The notes under the pieces are model-generated. The model ran no database searches, was not told the origin of the DNA, and saw only the letters and a program-made list of their open reading frames with translations. From Aneurinibacillus sp. REN35 (GTDB taxonomy: Bacteria; Bacillota; Bacilli; Aneurinibacillales; Aneurinibacillaceae): DNA of 64,000 bases. The position numbers were made by a program, and so were the translations under genes. The DNA is taken from contig NZ_JBFTXJ020000009.1 in the NCBI RefSeq assembly GCF_041379945.2, forward strand, positions 1 through 64,000. Direction: 5' to 3'. Of this stretch, positions 57,322 through 64,000 are shown in pieces. Position 1 is the stretch's first letter, and each line of letters begins with the position of its first letter.

Positions 57322-58107
57322 TTAAAACATACCCATCCACTGCGCTCCAAGAATGAATAAGCCAAGCACCCAGACATACATAGCAAAGCCCTTTAACGAA
57401 CCACGCTTCAGCAGGCCGATCATCCAGCGCACCGCAACATAGCCGAACAGCGCAGAAAAAAATGCGCCGAATAGAAGGGGGGAAAGTCCAATAACTTCCC
57501 GGCTCTCTCCGGTTACTACCTTCACGCTCTGCAGCAGTACACCTCCCCCTATTGCGGGAAGGGAGAGCAAAAAGGAAAAGCGGGCCGCAGCCTCCCTGTC
57601 CATACACCGAAACAGCGAAGCCGCAATCGTAAGACCGGAGCGAGATAATGCAGGCAGGATCGCAGCCGCTTGAAAACAGCCGATAAATAATGCGTCCCTA
57701 TACGATATTCTCTCAAGCGATTTTTCCCCTCGGTTTTTCCAACCATCCGCCAGCCACAATACTACACCTGTCACTAAAAATTCATAGCCGACTGTGATAC
57801 CTGTCCGAGAAATTCCTTCAAAGAAGTCCTCAAAGATAAGCCCTACCGCAACCGCAGGTAATGTACCGACAATAAGCAGGCCTGTAAGCTTATTGAATGG
57901 TCTTTTGATAATCTCGATAACATCGTCGCCATAAACGGCCAGCACAGCGAACAGCGTACCGATATGCAGCATCGTATCAAGGAATAAACCCGCCTCGTCC
58001 AATCCGAAAAGGTGGCGGCCTATATACAGATGCCCTGTACTGCTGACGGGAAGAAACTCGGTCAGCCCCTGAATGATGCCAAGTACAATAGCCTGAAGCT
58101 CGTTCAT
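57322..58107 (-). CDS. uppP: Undecaprenyl-diphosphatase UppP (BacA)
   Basis: 261 residues from ATG 58107 (MNELQAIVLGIIQGL) with AAAGGAG eight bases upstream; a much longer in-frame reading runs through the rho terminator and into rho and is rejected. Eight membrane helices; catalytic motifs are QGLTEFLPVSSTGHL (BacA1, with Glu) and PALSRSGLTIAASLFR (BacA2, with Arg and Ser). It recycles undecaprenyl pyrophosphate at the membrane and can confer bacitracin tolerance. A sigma-E-like sequence lies upstream. Confidence 0.95.
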   Translation of the reverse strand: MNELQAIVLGIIQGLTEFLPVSSTGHLYIGRHLFGLDEAGLFLDTMLHIGTLFAVLAVYGDDVIEIIKRPFNKLTGLLIVGTLPAVAVGLIFEDFFEGISRTGITVGYEFLVTGVVLWLADGWKNRGEKSLERISYRDALFIGCFQAAAILPALSRSGLTIAASLFRCMDREAAARFSFLLSLPAIGGGVLLQSVKVVTGESREVIGLSPLLFGAFFSALFGYVAVRWMIGLLKRGSLKGFAMYVWVLGLFILGAQWMGMF

Positions 58108-58129
58108 AGTTTTTCTCCTTTTTCTATCC

Positions 58130-58158
58130 ACTATATGAACAAGCAACGGCAAGTATGG
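58130..58158 (-). promoter_or_regulatory. Weak sigma-E-like promoter upstream of uppP
   Basis: Minus-strand CCATACT (58152-58158; 5 of 7 of the -35), 14 bases, CATATAGT (58130-58137; one mismatch to the -10 CATACANT). It is 23 bases before the start codon. Confidence 0.3.
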
Positions 58159-58177
58159 CTTATCAACAAATCTTGCA

Positions 58178-58218
58178 TAAAAAAAGAAGAGCAAAGGAAC
58201 TAAGTCCCCTCTCTTCTT
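58178..58218 (-). terminator. Rho-independent terminator after rho
   Basis: AAGAAGAG and CTCTTCTT plus inner G-C pairs form the stem; minus strand has seven T after it. It starts ~17 bases past the rho stop. Confidence 0.8.
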
Positions 58219-58234
58219 CACATATACTACCCTA

Positions 58235-59512
58235 CTATGAACGTGATTTATTCCCTGGCTTCTTAGCCGCTTCAAAAGCAAGCGAATCAAGGAACTCCTG
58301 ATTGGTCTTCGAATCTCCCAATCTTTTAATAAACGCTTCCGTAAATTCATTACTATCATGAATGGATTTGCGCAGCGCCCAGATCTTCTCCAGATCTTCC
58401 TTCGCAAAGAGCAGTTCTTCTCTTCGCGTACCGGAACGGCGGATATCAATCGCCGGATAGACGCGGCGCTCGGCAAGCTTACGGTCTAGATGCAGCTCCA
58501 TGTTGCCCGTACCTTTGAACTCTTCATAAATCACATCATCCATCCGCGACCCCGTCTCGATCAGCGCCGTAGCCAGAATGGTCAGACTGCCGCCTTCTTC
58601 CACGTTGCGCGCAGCCCCAAAGAAGCGCTTCGGACGATGGAACGCCGCAGGATCAATACCACCAGAAAGCGTCCGTCCGCTTGCCGGCACGGTAACGTTG
58701 TAGGCACGTGCCAGACGGGTAATGCTATCAAGCAGAATAATGACATCCTTTTTGTGCTCAACAAGACGCAGCGCACGCTCAAGCACTAATTCCGCTACTT
58801 TGATATGATTCTCTGGCAACTCATCAAATGTAGAGCTTACGACTTCCCCTTTCACAGAACGCTGCATATCCGTTACTTCTTCCGGTCTTTCATCAATTAA
58901 AAGAACGATTAGCTCAGCATCAGGATGATTAGTTGCAATACTGTTGGCAATCTCTTTTAACAGCATGGTTTTTCCTGCTTTTGGCGGAGCGACAATCAAG
59001 CCGCGCTGGCCAAAACCGACAGGTGCGATCAAATCAATAATACGGGAAGACACTCTGGTAGGCGATGTCTCAAGTACCATTTTTTTCTGAGGATAAAGAG
59101 GCGTAAGCGCCGGGAAGTGGAGACGCTCTGGAGAACTCTCAGGAGGCTCACCATTGACTGCATCAACGTGCAGTAGCCCGAAATACCGTTCATTTTCTTT
59201 TGGCGGCCGTACCTTACCTGACACTCTGTCTCCGGTTCGCAAGTCAAAGCGACGGATTTGTGAAGCAGAGATATAAATATCCTCCGCACTTGGCAAATAA
59301 TTGACAGGGCGCAGAAAGCCGAATCCATCCGGATGCGTATCAAGCACACCCTCCATAAACATATGCCCCTGTTTCTCCGCCTGGGCTTGTAGAATCGCAA
59401 AGATTAATTCGCGTTTCTTAAATGTGCCGTAATAAGGAATCTGATATTCTTTTGCCAGCTTATACAGCTCCGTTAACTTCTTTTCTTCCAATTGTGCTAA
59501 ATTCATTTCCAT
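58235..59512 (-). CDS. rho: Transcription termination factor Rho
   Basis: About 425 residues. N-terminal Rho-N helices ([19 protein letters not shown]), RNA-binding cold-shock domain ([18 protein letters not shown]), Walker [17 protein letters not shown], Walker [18 protein letters not shown], and R-loop [28 protein letters not shown] hexameric RNA helicase. The start is uncertain: ATG 59512 or 59506, or a GTG at 59530, none with a strong site. Between uppP and glpX; no clear promoter. Confidence 0.95.
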   Translation of the reverse strand: MEMNLAQLEEKKLTELYKLAKEYQIPYYGTFKKRELIFAILQAQAEKQGHMFMEGVLDTHPDGFGFLRPVNYLPSAEDIYISASQIRRFDLRTGDRVSGKVRPPKENERYFGLLHVDAVNGEPPESSPERLHFPALTPLYPQKKMVLETSPTRVSSRIIDLIAPVGFGQRGLIVAPPKAGKTMLLKEIANSIATNHPDAELIVLLIDERPEEVTDMQRSVKGEVVSSTFDELPENHIKVAELVLERALRLVEHKKDVIILLDSITRLARAYNVTVPASGRTLSGGIDPAAFHRPKRFFGAARNVEEGGSLTILATALIETGSRMDDVIYEEFKGTGNMELHLDRKLAERRVYPAIDIRRSGTRREELLFAKEDLEKIWALRKSIHDSNEFTEAFIKRLGDSKTNQEFLDSLAFEAAKKPGNKSRS

Positions 59513-59573
59513 ATGCCGTTCGAACACCACACTTTTCTTAATTAATGACCAGTCTAACCGTTTCTTCGCCCTA

Positions 59574-60542
59574 CTAGTCTTTTACGACAAACTGAGGCTT
59601 ACGCTCAAGGCGGTGCTGGCCATCAATAAAGCGGACCGTACCGGACTTGGCTCGCATAACAATGGATTGTGTAAATGCACTGGTACCTTCAAAGCGTACG
59701 CCTTTTAACAACTCACCATCCGTTACACCCGTCGCTGCAAAAATACAATCGTCACCCTTTACAAGGTCTTCCATGAGCAGTACTTGATGCGGATCAGCAA
59801 GCCCCATCTTTTTGCAGCGCTCGATTTCCGCTTCGTTATAAGGAACTAGACGACCTTGGAATTCACCACCTAGACATTTGAGTGCCACAGCGGCAATTAC
59901 TCCTTCAGGCGCACCACCAATACCGAACAGGATGTCTACACCCGTATGTTCGAACGCGGTATTGATTGCACCGGCCACATCACCGTCAGAGATCAACTTA
60001 ATACGTGCACCCGCTTCACGGATTTCTTCGATGATTTTCTCGTGGCGGTCACGGTCCATCACACAAGCAACCAGGTCACTGATATCTTTTCCTTTGGCCT
60101 GAGCGACCGCTCTTAGGTTATCAATAATCGGTGCGGTAATATCTACCTTGCCTGCCGCTTCCGGACCTACCGCCAGCTTGTCCATGTACATATCCGGCGC
60201 ATGCAGCAGGTTTCCCCGGTCCGCTACAGCCAATACAGTTAGTGCATTCCATGTTCCTTTTGCCACGATATTGGTGCCTTCAAGCGGATCAACAGCAACA
60301 TCCACCTCTGGACCTACTCCTTGACCCAGTTCTTCCCCAATATACAGCATAGGCGCTTCATCCATCTCACCTTCACCAATCACGACTGTCCCCTGCATCG
60401 GTACGGTATCAAATACAGCTCGCATCGCAGTGGTTGCGGCATCATCTGCTTCTTCCTTTTTGCCTCGTCCCATCCAACGAGCGGATGAAAGTGCTGCTGC
60501 TTCCGTTACACGAACTAATTCCATTGTTAAACTGCGTTCCAT
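59574..60542 (-). CDS. glpX: Class II fructose-1,6-bisphosphatase GlpX
   Basis: 322 residues from ATG 60542 ([18 protein letters not shown]) with AGGAG upstream. Metal and substrate motifs are [17 protein letters not shown] and [17 protein letters not shown]; the middle [20 protein letters not shown] is also characteristic. Hydrolyses FBP to F6P in gluconeogenesis. Adjacent to a second murA as in B. subtilis (ywjI). Confidence 0.94.
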   Translation of the reverse strand: MERSLTMELVRVTEAAALSSARWMGRGKKEEADDAATTAMRAVFDTVPMQGTVVIGEGEMDEAPMLYIGEELGQGVGPEVDVAVDPLEGTNIVAKGTWNALTVLAVADRGNLLHAPDMYMDKLAVGPEAAGKVDITAPIIDNLRAVAQAKGKDISDLVACVMDRDRHEKIIEEIREAGARIKLISDGDVAGAINTAFEHTGVDILFGIGGAPEGVIAAVALKCLGGEFQGRLVPYNEAEIERCKKMGLADPHQVLLMEDLVKGDDCIFAATGVTDGELLKGVRFEGTSAFTQSIVMRAKSGTVRFIDGQHRLERKPQFVVKD

Positions 60543-60564
60543 TACTCTGTCATCTCCTGTTCCG

Positions 60565-61833
60565 TTAGTAAACTTTCTCAATCGGTTTTTCTCGCCACAT
60601 GACAGCGCCCAAACTCTTAAGCTTGTCTTCTAACTCGGCATAGCCTCGGTCAATGTGATGGACACCCGTAACTTCTGTTATGCCATCCGCCATCAATCCG
60701 GCAATCACAAGCGCGGCACCTGCGCGCAAATCCGTTGCAACGACCTTTCCCCCAATAAGCGGGGTCGGGCCTTCGATAACGGCTGAGCGCCCTTCGACCT
60801 TAATTTTTGCTCCCATGTTCAATAAATGCTCTACATGCTTAAAACGAGCATGATAAATATTGTCGGTGACAATACTTGTACCGGTAGCACACGTTAATAG
60901 AGAGGTAATAGGCTGTTGAAGGTCGGTGGGAAATCCGGGGTAAGGGAGCGTTTTAATATCGATTGCTTCATATGCATCTCCGCCCATGACATGAACGGCA
61001 TCATCATCTTCATCCACCCGTACATTCATCTCTCTAAGCTTCGCTGTGAGAGATTCAAGGTGGCGGGGAATCACATTGTCAATCACCACATCTCCACGAG
61101 TTGCCGCAGCAGCAATCATATACGTACCCGCTTCAATTCGATCCGGAATGATCGAGTGCCTGCAATTACGCATCTTCTCTGTTCCTTCAATCCGAATGAC
61201 ATCCGTTCCTGCTCCTTTAATGCTGGCACCCATGGCATTCAGCAGCGTGGCCACATCGATAATCTCCGGTTCTTTGGCTGCATTCTCAATCACAGTTTTT
61301 CCTTTGGCCCGGCAAGCCGCCAGCATAATATTAATGGTAGCACCAACACTGACCACATCAAGGTATAATTTATTACCAATAAGTTCATTTGCTTGAATAT
61401 GTAAAGAGCCATGCTCATGCGAAAGTGTGGCACCCAATGCTTCAAAACCTTTTATATGCTGGTCGATGGGTCTTGGCCCTAAATTACAGCCGCCCGGCAG
61501 ACCGATAATCGCTTCCCCGAATCGTCCTAACATCGCGCCCATCAAATAATAGGAGGCTCTTAACTCTTTGATCTTACCGTTTGGCATGGGCTTGGGTTCC
61601 ATGTTGGTAGAATCGATGCGCAGCGTATCGTTGTCACGTTCTACAACCGCACCTAAATCCTGCAGAATCTCACTATAAATATGGACATCGCTAATATCGG
61701 GCACATTCTCAAGTACAACTTCAGCGCCCGCAAGAATCGCAGCAGGAATTAGTGCTACTGCACTGTTTTTAGCCCCGCTAATCTGAATTCTTCCCTGCAG
61801 CTTCTGCCCGCCTTTGATAAATAGTTTCTCCAC
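60565..61833 (-). CDS. murAB: UDP-N-acetylglucosamine 1-carboxyvinyltransferase, second copy (MurAB/MurZ)
   Basis: 422 residues from GTG 61833 ([16 protein letters not shown]), with AAGGAG nine bases upstream; a longer in-frame reading through the fsa terminator is rejected. Active-site Cys116 lies in [15 protein letters not shown]. Second barrel half has [19 protein letters not shown]. Context fba-fsa-murA-glpX-rho corresponds to B. subtilis murAB. A terminator-like hairpin lies ~20 bases upstream of its ribosome binding site. Confidence 0.94.
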   Translation of the reverse strand: MEKLFIKGGQKLQGRIQISGAKNSAVALIPAAILAGAEVVLENVPDISDVHIYSEILQDLGAVVERDNDTLRIDSTNMEPKPMPNGKIKELRASYYLMGAMLGRFGEAIIGLPGGCNLGPRPIDQHIKGFEALGATLSHEHGSLHIQANELIGNKLYLDVVSVGATINIMLAACRAKGKTVIENAAKEPEIIDVATLLNAMGASIKGAGTDVIRIEGTEKMRNCRHSIIPDRIEAGTYMIAAAATRGDVVIDNVIPRHLESLTAKLREMNVRVDEDDDAVHVMGGDAYEAIDIKTLPYPGFPTDLQQPITSLLTCATGTSIVTDNIYHARFKHVEHLLNMGAKIKVEGRSAVIEGPTPLIGGKVVATDLRAGAALVIAGLMADGITEVTGVHHIDRGYAELEDKLKSLGAVMWREKPIEKVY

Positions 61834-61861
61834 AGCTCGATTCTCCTTACTCAATGGGAAA

Positions 61862-61897
61862 AAGCACCTTTTCCTTATATCTTTTGAAAAGGTGCTT
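61862..61897 (-). terminator. Terminator or attenuator between fsa and murAB
   Basis: AAGCACCTTTTC (61862-61873) and GAAAAGGTGCTT (61886-61897) form a perfect 12-bp stem; on minus five T follow. It lies directly before the murAB ribosome binding site. Confidence 0.75.
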
Positions 61898-61907
61898 CTC
61901 TCCTCTA

Positions 61908-62555
61908 TTATTTTTGCTGCGCTTCCTGCCAATCCGCAAGAAAACGTTCGATGCCTGAATCGGTCAGCGGATGCTTGACCATCTGACTGAAGATTTTATA
62001 CGGGATGGTCGCAATGTCTGCGCCCATCTTTGCGCACTCTACTACATGCAGTGGATGGCGTACGCTTGCCGAGATAATTTCCGTCTCGATATCATGCACA
62101 TCAAAAATCTGAGCAATATCAGAGATCAATTGAAGACCATCCTGAGAGATATCATCTAATCGTCCTAAGAACGGGGACACGTACGTTGCTCCAGCACGAG
62201 CCGCAAGCAGAGCCTGTGTTGCCGAGAACACAAGCGTTACGTTCGTTTTGATTTTTTTCTTTGTAAAGTATTTAACGGCTTTTAGACCTTCCACCGTCAT
62301 CGGCACTTTAATCACGATGTTTTTGGAGAGAGAAGCGAGCTTCTCGCCTTCTTCAATCATGCCTTCCGCTTCGAGGCTGATGACTTCGGCGCTGATCGGT
62401 CCATCGATAATGTCGATGATCTCTTTTAGCGTCTCTTCAAAGTCCCGACCTTCTTTTGCGACTAGGGACGGGTTGGTCGTAACACCGGCTAAGACGCCCC
62501 ACTCGTGTACTTCGCGAATTTCATTTACATTTGCTGTATCAATAAAAAATCTCAT
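61908..62555 (-). CDS. fsa: Transaldolase-like fructose-6-phosphate aldolase (YwjH)
   Basis: 215 residues of the small TalC/Fsa transaldolase family. [16 protein letters not shown] at the start, the Schiff-base Lys in [15 protein letters not shown], and [19 protein letters not shown] and [10 protein letters not shown] follow. May act as transaldolase of the pentose phosphate pathway. Follows fba by 37 bases, as ywjH does in B. subtilis. Confidence 0.92.
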   Translation of the reverse strand: MRFFIDTANVNEIREVHEWGVLAGVTTNPSLVAKEGRDFEETLKEIIDIIDGPISAEVISLEAEGMIEEGEKLASLSKNIVIKVPMTVEGLKAVKYFTKKKIKTNVTLVFSATQALLAARAGATYVSPFLGRLDDISQDGLQLISDIAQIFDVHDIETEIISASVRHPLHVVECAKMGADIATIPYKIFSQMVKHPLTDSGIERFLADWQEAQQK

Positions 62556-62592
62556 GGTCCACTCCTTCTGTCGTTATGCTGACAAAATGGTG

Positions 62593-63456
62593 TTACGCTT
62601 GGTTGCTGCTTCCAAACTCGCGCATCTTTCCTTTAACCGTTTCTTTAATGGTGTCACGTGCTGGTCCTAAATATTTGCGCGGATCATACAGTTCCGGTTT
62701 TTCTTCTAGCACTTTGCGAACCGTTTTGGCCGACTCGATCTGATTCTCTGTATTCACGTTGATTTTGGCTGTGCCAAGAGAAATCGCACGCTGAATATCT
62801 TTTGTCGGGATACCCGTACCCCCGTGCAGTACAAGCGGAACCCCCGTCAAATTCATAACCTCTTCCATTCTATCAAAACCCAGGTTCGGCTCGCCTTTGT
62901 ACGGTCCATGTACAGAACCAAGGGCTGGAGCAAAGCAATCTACGCCAGTCTCGCGTACAAGCTTATCACACTCTTCAGGGACCGCATACATCGCTTCCGC
63001 ATCCGCAACCACCAGGTCATCTTCCTGACCGCCGATCCGTCCAAGCTCTGCTTCTACAGACACACCAAGCGCATGCGCTACGTCTACCACGCGCTTCGTC
63101 AAGGCGATATTCTCTTCGAGCGGGTAATGCGAACCATCAATCATAACGGATGTGAATCCTGCATGAATAGCTTCCACGCACTTCTCAAAAGATGAGCCAT
63201 GATCTAAGTGAATCGCCACCGGTACGGTAACTTTATATTCTTCCATCAGCGCTTCTACCATCGCTACAACCAATTTGAAACCGCCCATGTAACGAGCTGC
63301 ACCTTCACTTACTCCAAGGATGACAGGAGATTTTTCTTCTTCCGCAGCCTGCAGAATGGCCTGCGTGAATTCAAGGTTGTTCAGGTTAAACTGACCGACT
63401 GCATACTTTCCCTCTACGGCTTTGTTTAACATGTCTGTCATCGATACTAATGGCAT
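62593..63456 (-). CDS. fba: Class II fructose-bisphosphate aldolase
   Basis: 287 residues from ATG 63456 ([16 protein letters not shown]) with AAGGAGG upstream; the in-frame extension to 63516 is rejected. Zn ligands are in [28 protein letters not shown] and [10 protein letters not shown], the last containing the conserved phosphate-binding Gly-Thr. Glycolytic/gluconeogenic enzyme. Between spo0F and the transaldolase-like gene, as in Bacillus. Confidence 0.96.
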   Translation of the reverse strand: MPLVSMTDMLNKAVEGKYAVGQFNLNNLEFTQAILQAAEEEKSPVILGVSEGAARYMGGFKLVVAMVEALMEEYKVTVPVAIHLDHGSSFEKCVEAIHAGFTSVMIDGSHYPLEENIALTKRVVDVAHALGVSVEAELGRIGGQEDDLVVADAEAMYAVPEECDKLVRETGVDCFAPALGSVHGPYKGEPNLGFDRMEEVMNLTGVPLVLHGGTGIPTKDIQRAISLGTAKINVNTENQIESAKTVRKVLEEKPELYDPRKYLGPARDTIKETVKGKMREFGSSNQA

Positions 63457-63504
63457 ATGTAAGATCCTCCTTGTTTTGTGCATACTCTTACTCAAACATT
63501 GCTT

Positions 63505-63513
63505 ATTATACCA
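63505..63513 (-). promoter_or_regulatory. Extended -10 promoter of fba
   Basis: Minus-strand TGGTATAAT matches TGnTATAAT; it lies 48 bases before fba, in the spo0F-fba gap. The -35 is not recognisable. Confidence 0.6.
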
Positions 63514-63523
63514 CAATGGAAGT

Positions 63524-63889
63524 TTAGCATGCGAGTTGCTTATTTACCGCTGTTCGCAGTTCATCAATGTCAAATGGCTTAGTAAAATGCGTCAATGCAC
63601 CGAGTTCCGTCGCCTCTTTAATCATATCCAATTCACCATAGGCTGTCATCATAATGACCTTTGTATCTGGGGCGATTTTTTTAATTTCTTTTAAAATCTC
63701 AAGCCCATCCATCCCTGGGATTTTCATATCCAGAATCACAAGATCCGGCGAATCACCTACAACAATCTCTAATGCCTGCTTTCCGTTTGCTGCCTGAAAG
63801 GTTTGGTATCCTTCTTTTCCAAATACCTCAAAAAGCAAGACGCGAATCCCGTATTGGTCATCAACAATCAATACTTTCTTATCCTTCAT
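63524..63889 (-). CDS. spo0F: Sporulation response regulator Spo0F
   Basis: 121 residues, single receiver domain without output domain. Acidic pair Asp10-Asp11 in [10 protein letters not shown], phosphorylated Asp54 in [12 protein letters not shown], Thr/Ser in [12 protein letters not shown] and Lys in [12 protein letters not shown]. Intermediate of the phosphorelay between sporulation kinases and Spo0B. Preceded by a sigma-H-like promoter, as in B. subtilis. AGGGGG lies ~8 bases before the ATG. Confidence 0.97.
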   Translation of the reverse strand: MKDKKVLIVDDQYGIRVLLFEVFGKEGYQTFQAANGKQALEIVVGDSPDLVILDMKIPGMDGLEILKEIKKIAPDTKVIMMTAYGELDMIKEATELGALTHFTKPFDIDELRTAVNKQLAC

Positions 63890-63901
63890 GTTGTGTCCCC
63901 C

Positions 63902-63908
63902 TTCGACT
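63902..63908 (-). promoter_or_regulatory. Possible Spo0A box upstream of spo0F
   Basis: Minus-strand AGTCGAA, six of seven of TGTCGAA, between promoter and gene. Chance match is possible. Confidence 0.25.
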
Positions 63909-63958
63909 CTTAACCCATACAGTATGTATTGCTTGTTCCCACATTTATATATTGTAAG

Positions 63959-63985
63959 ATTCGCTATATACTAAAAAATTCCTGC
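63959..63985 (-). promoter_or_regulatory. Sigma-H promoter of spo0F
   Basis: Minus-strand GCAGGAATT (63977-63985), 11 bases, AGCGAAT (63959-63965); both fit the sigma-H consensus RNAGGAWWW / RNNGAAT. Sigma-H control of spo0F is established in B. subtilis. Confidence 0.75.
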
Positions 63986-64000
63986 CATTTCGCATGAGGC

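Noticed and set aside
57322-58476. Long N-terminal extension of uppP
   Set aside because: It would run through the rho terminator and into the rho gene; the ATG at 58107 has a good site and matches the family start.

Overview
The window reads as chromosomal DNA of an endospore-forming, flagellated Firmicute of the Brevibacillus/Aneurinibacillus type (family Paenibacillaceae). The evidence is spoIIID, spoIIQ, spoIID, spoIIR, spo0F, a YhcN-type lipoprotein and a coat-like protein; flhO/flhP and a methyl-accepting chemotaxis protein; an S-layer-homology protein; and gene order that follows the Bacillus subtilis spo0F-rho-prfA-glyA-atp-murAA-spoIID-mbl-ywqCDE neighbourhood. The assignment is by gene content and synteny, not by a marker search. 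Almost every gene lies on the minus strand; only a low-molecular-weight phosphatase (24923-25408) and a K+ transporter (55889-57256) are on plus. I saw no rRNA, tRNA, insertion sequence, prophage or CRISPR array.

Layout, left to right (most operons read right to left). 1-3824: promoter-proximal part of a capsule/exopolysaccharide operon (YwqC, YwqD kinase, YwqE phosphatase, a WlbA-like dehydrogenase and a WlbE-like aminotransferase cut by the window edge). 3825-4394: a 570-base AT-rich gap with hairpins. 4395-6067: alaR-alaT. 6150-9656: spoIIID, mbl, flhO, flhP and a small RNA-polymerase-associated membrane protein. 9788-14305: spoIIQ, spoIID, murAA, ywmB and a DUF1146 gene. 14402-24734: an 11-subunit nuo operon without nuoEFG, with a strongly repetitive extension on NuoC. 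25576-32755: a complete atpZIBEFHAGDC operon. 33014-37109: a thiolase and a large S-layer-anchored phosphodiester glycosidase. 37278-42490: a coat-like protein, then wecB, upp, glyA, ywlG and rpiB.

42744-49878: an alpha/beta hydrolase with a sensor-less chemoreceptor behind a sigma-D-like promoter, an enlarged YwlE-type arginine phosphatase, a ZIP metal transporter, MntP, a Sua5-type threonylcarbamoyl-AMP synthase and a MATE exporter. 49973-55710: spoIIR, prmC, prfA, a YhcN lipoprotein, tdk, rpmE and an unassigned radical SAM protein. 55889-63889: ktrB-type K+ transporter, uppP, rho, glpX, a second murA, a transaldolase-like aldolase, fba and spo0F.

Much of the window is conserved Firmicute core. 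The points I consider least explained are the radical SAM protein, the coiled-coil insertion in the arginine phosphatase, the 50-residue repeats in NuoC, a hairpin that covers the ribosome binding site of the YhcN lipoprotein, a near-consensus sigma-H promoter before the thiolase, and a terminator-like hairpin just ahead of the second murA. I found no clear undescribed multi-gene system. All promoter and hairpin calls were made by eye.
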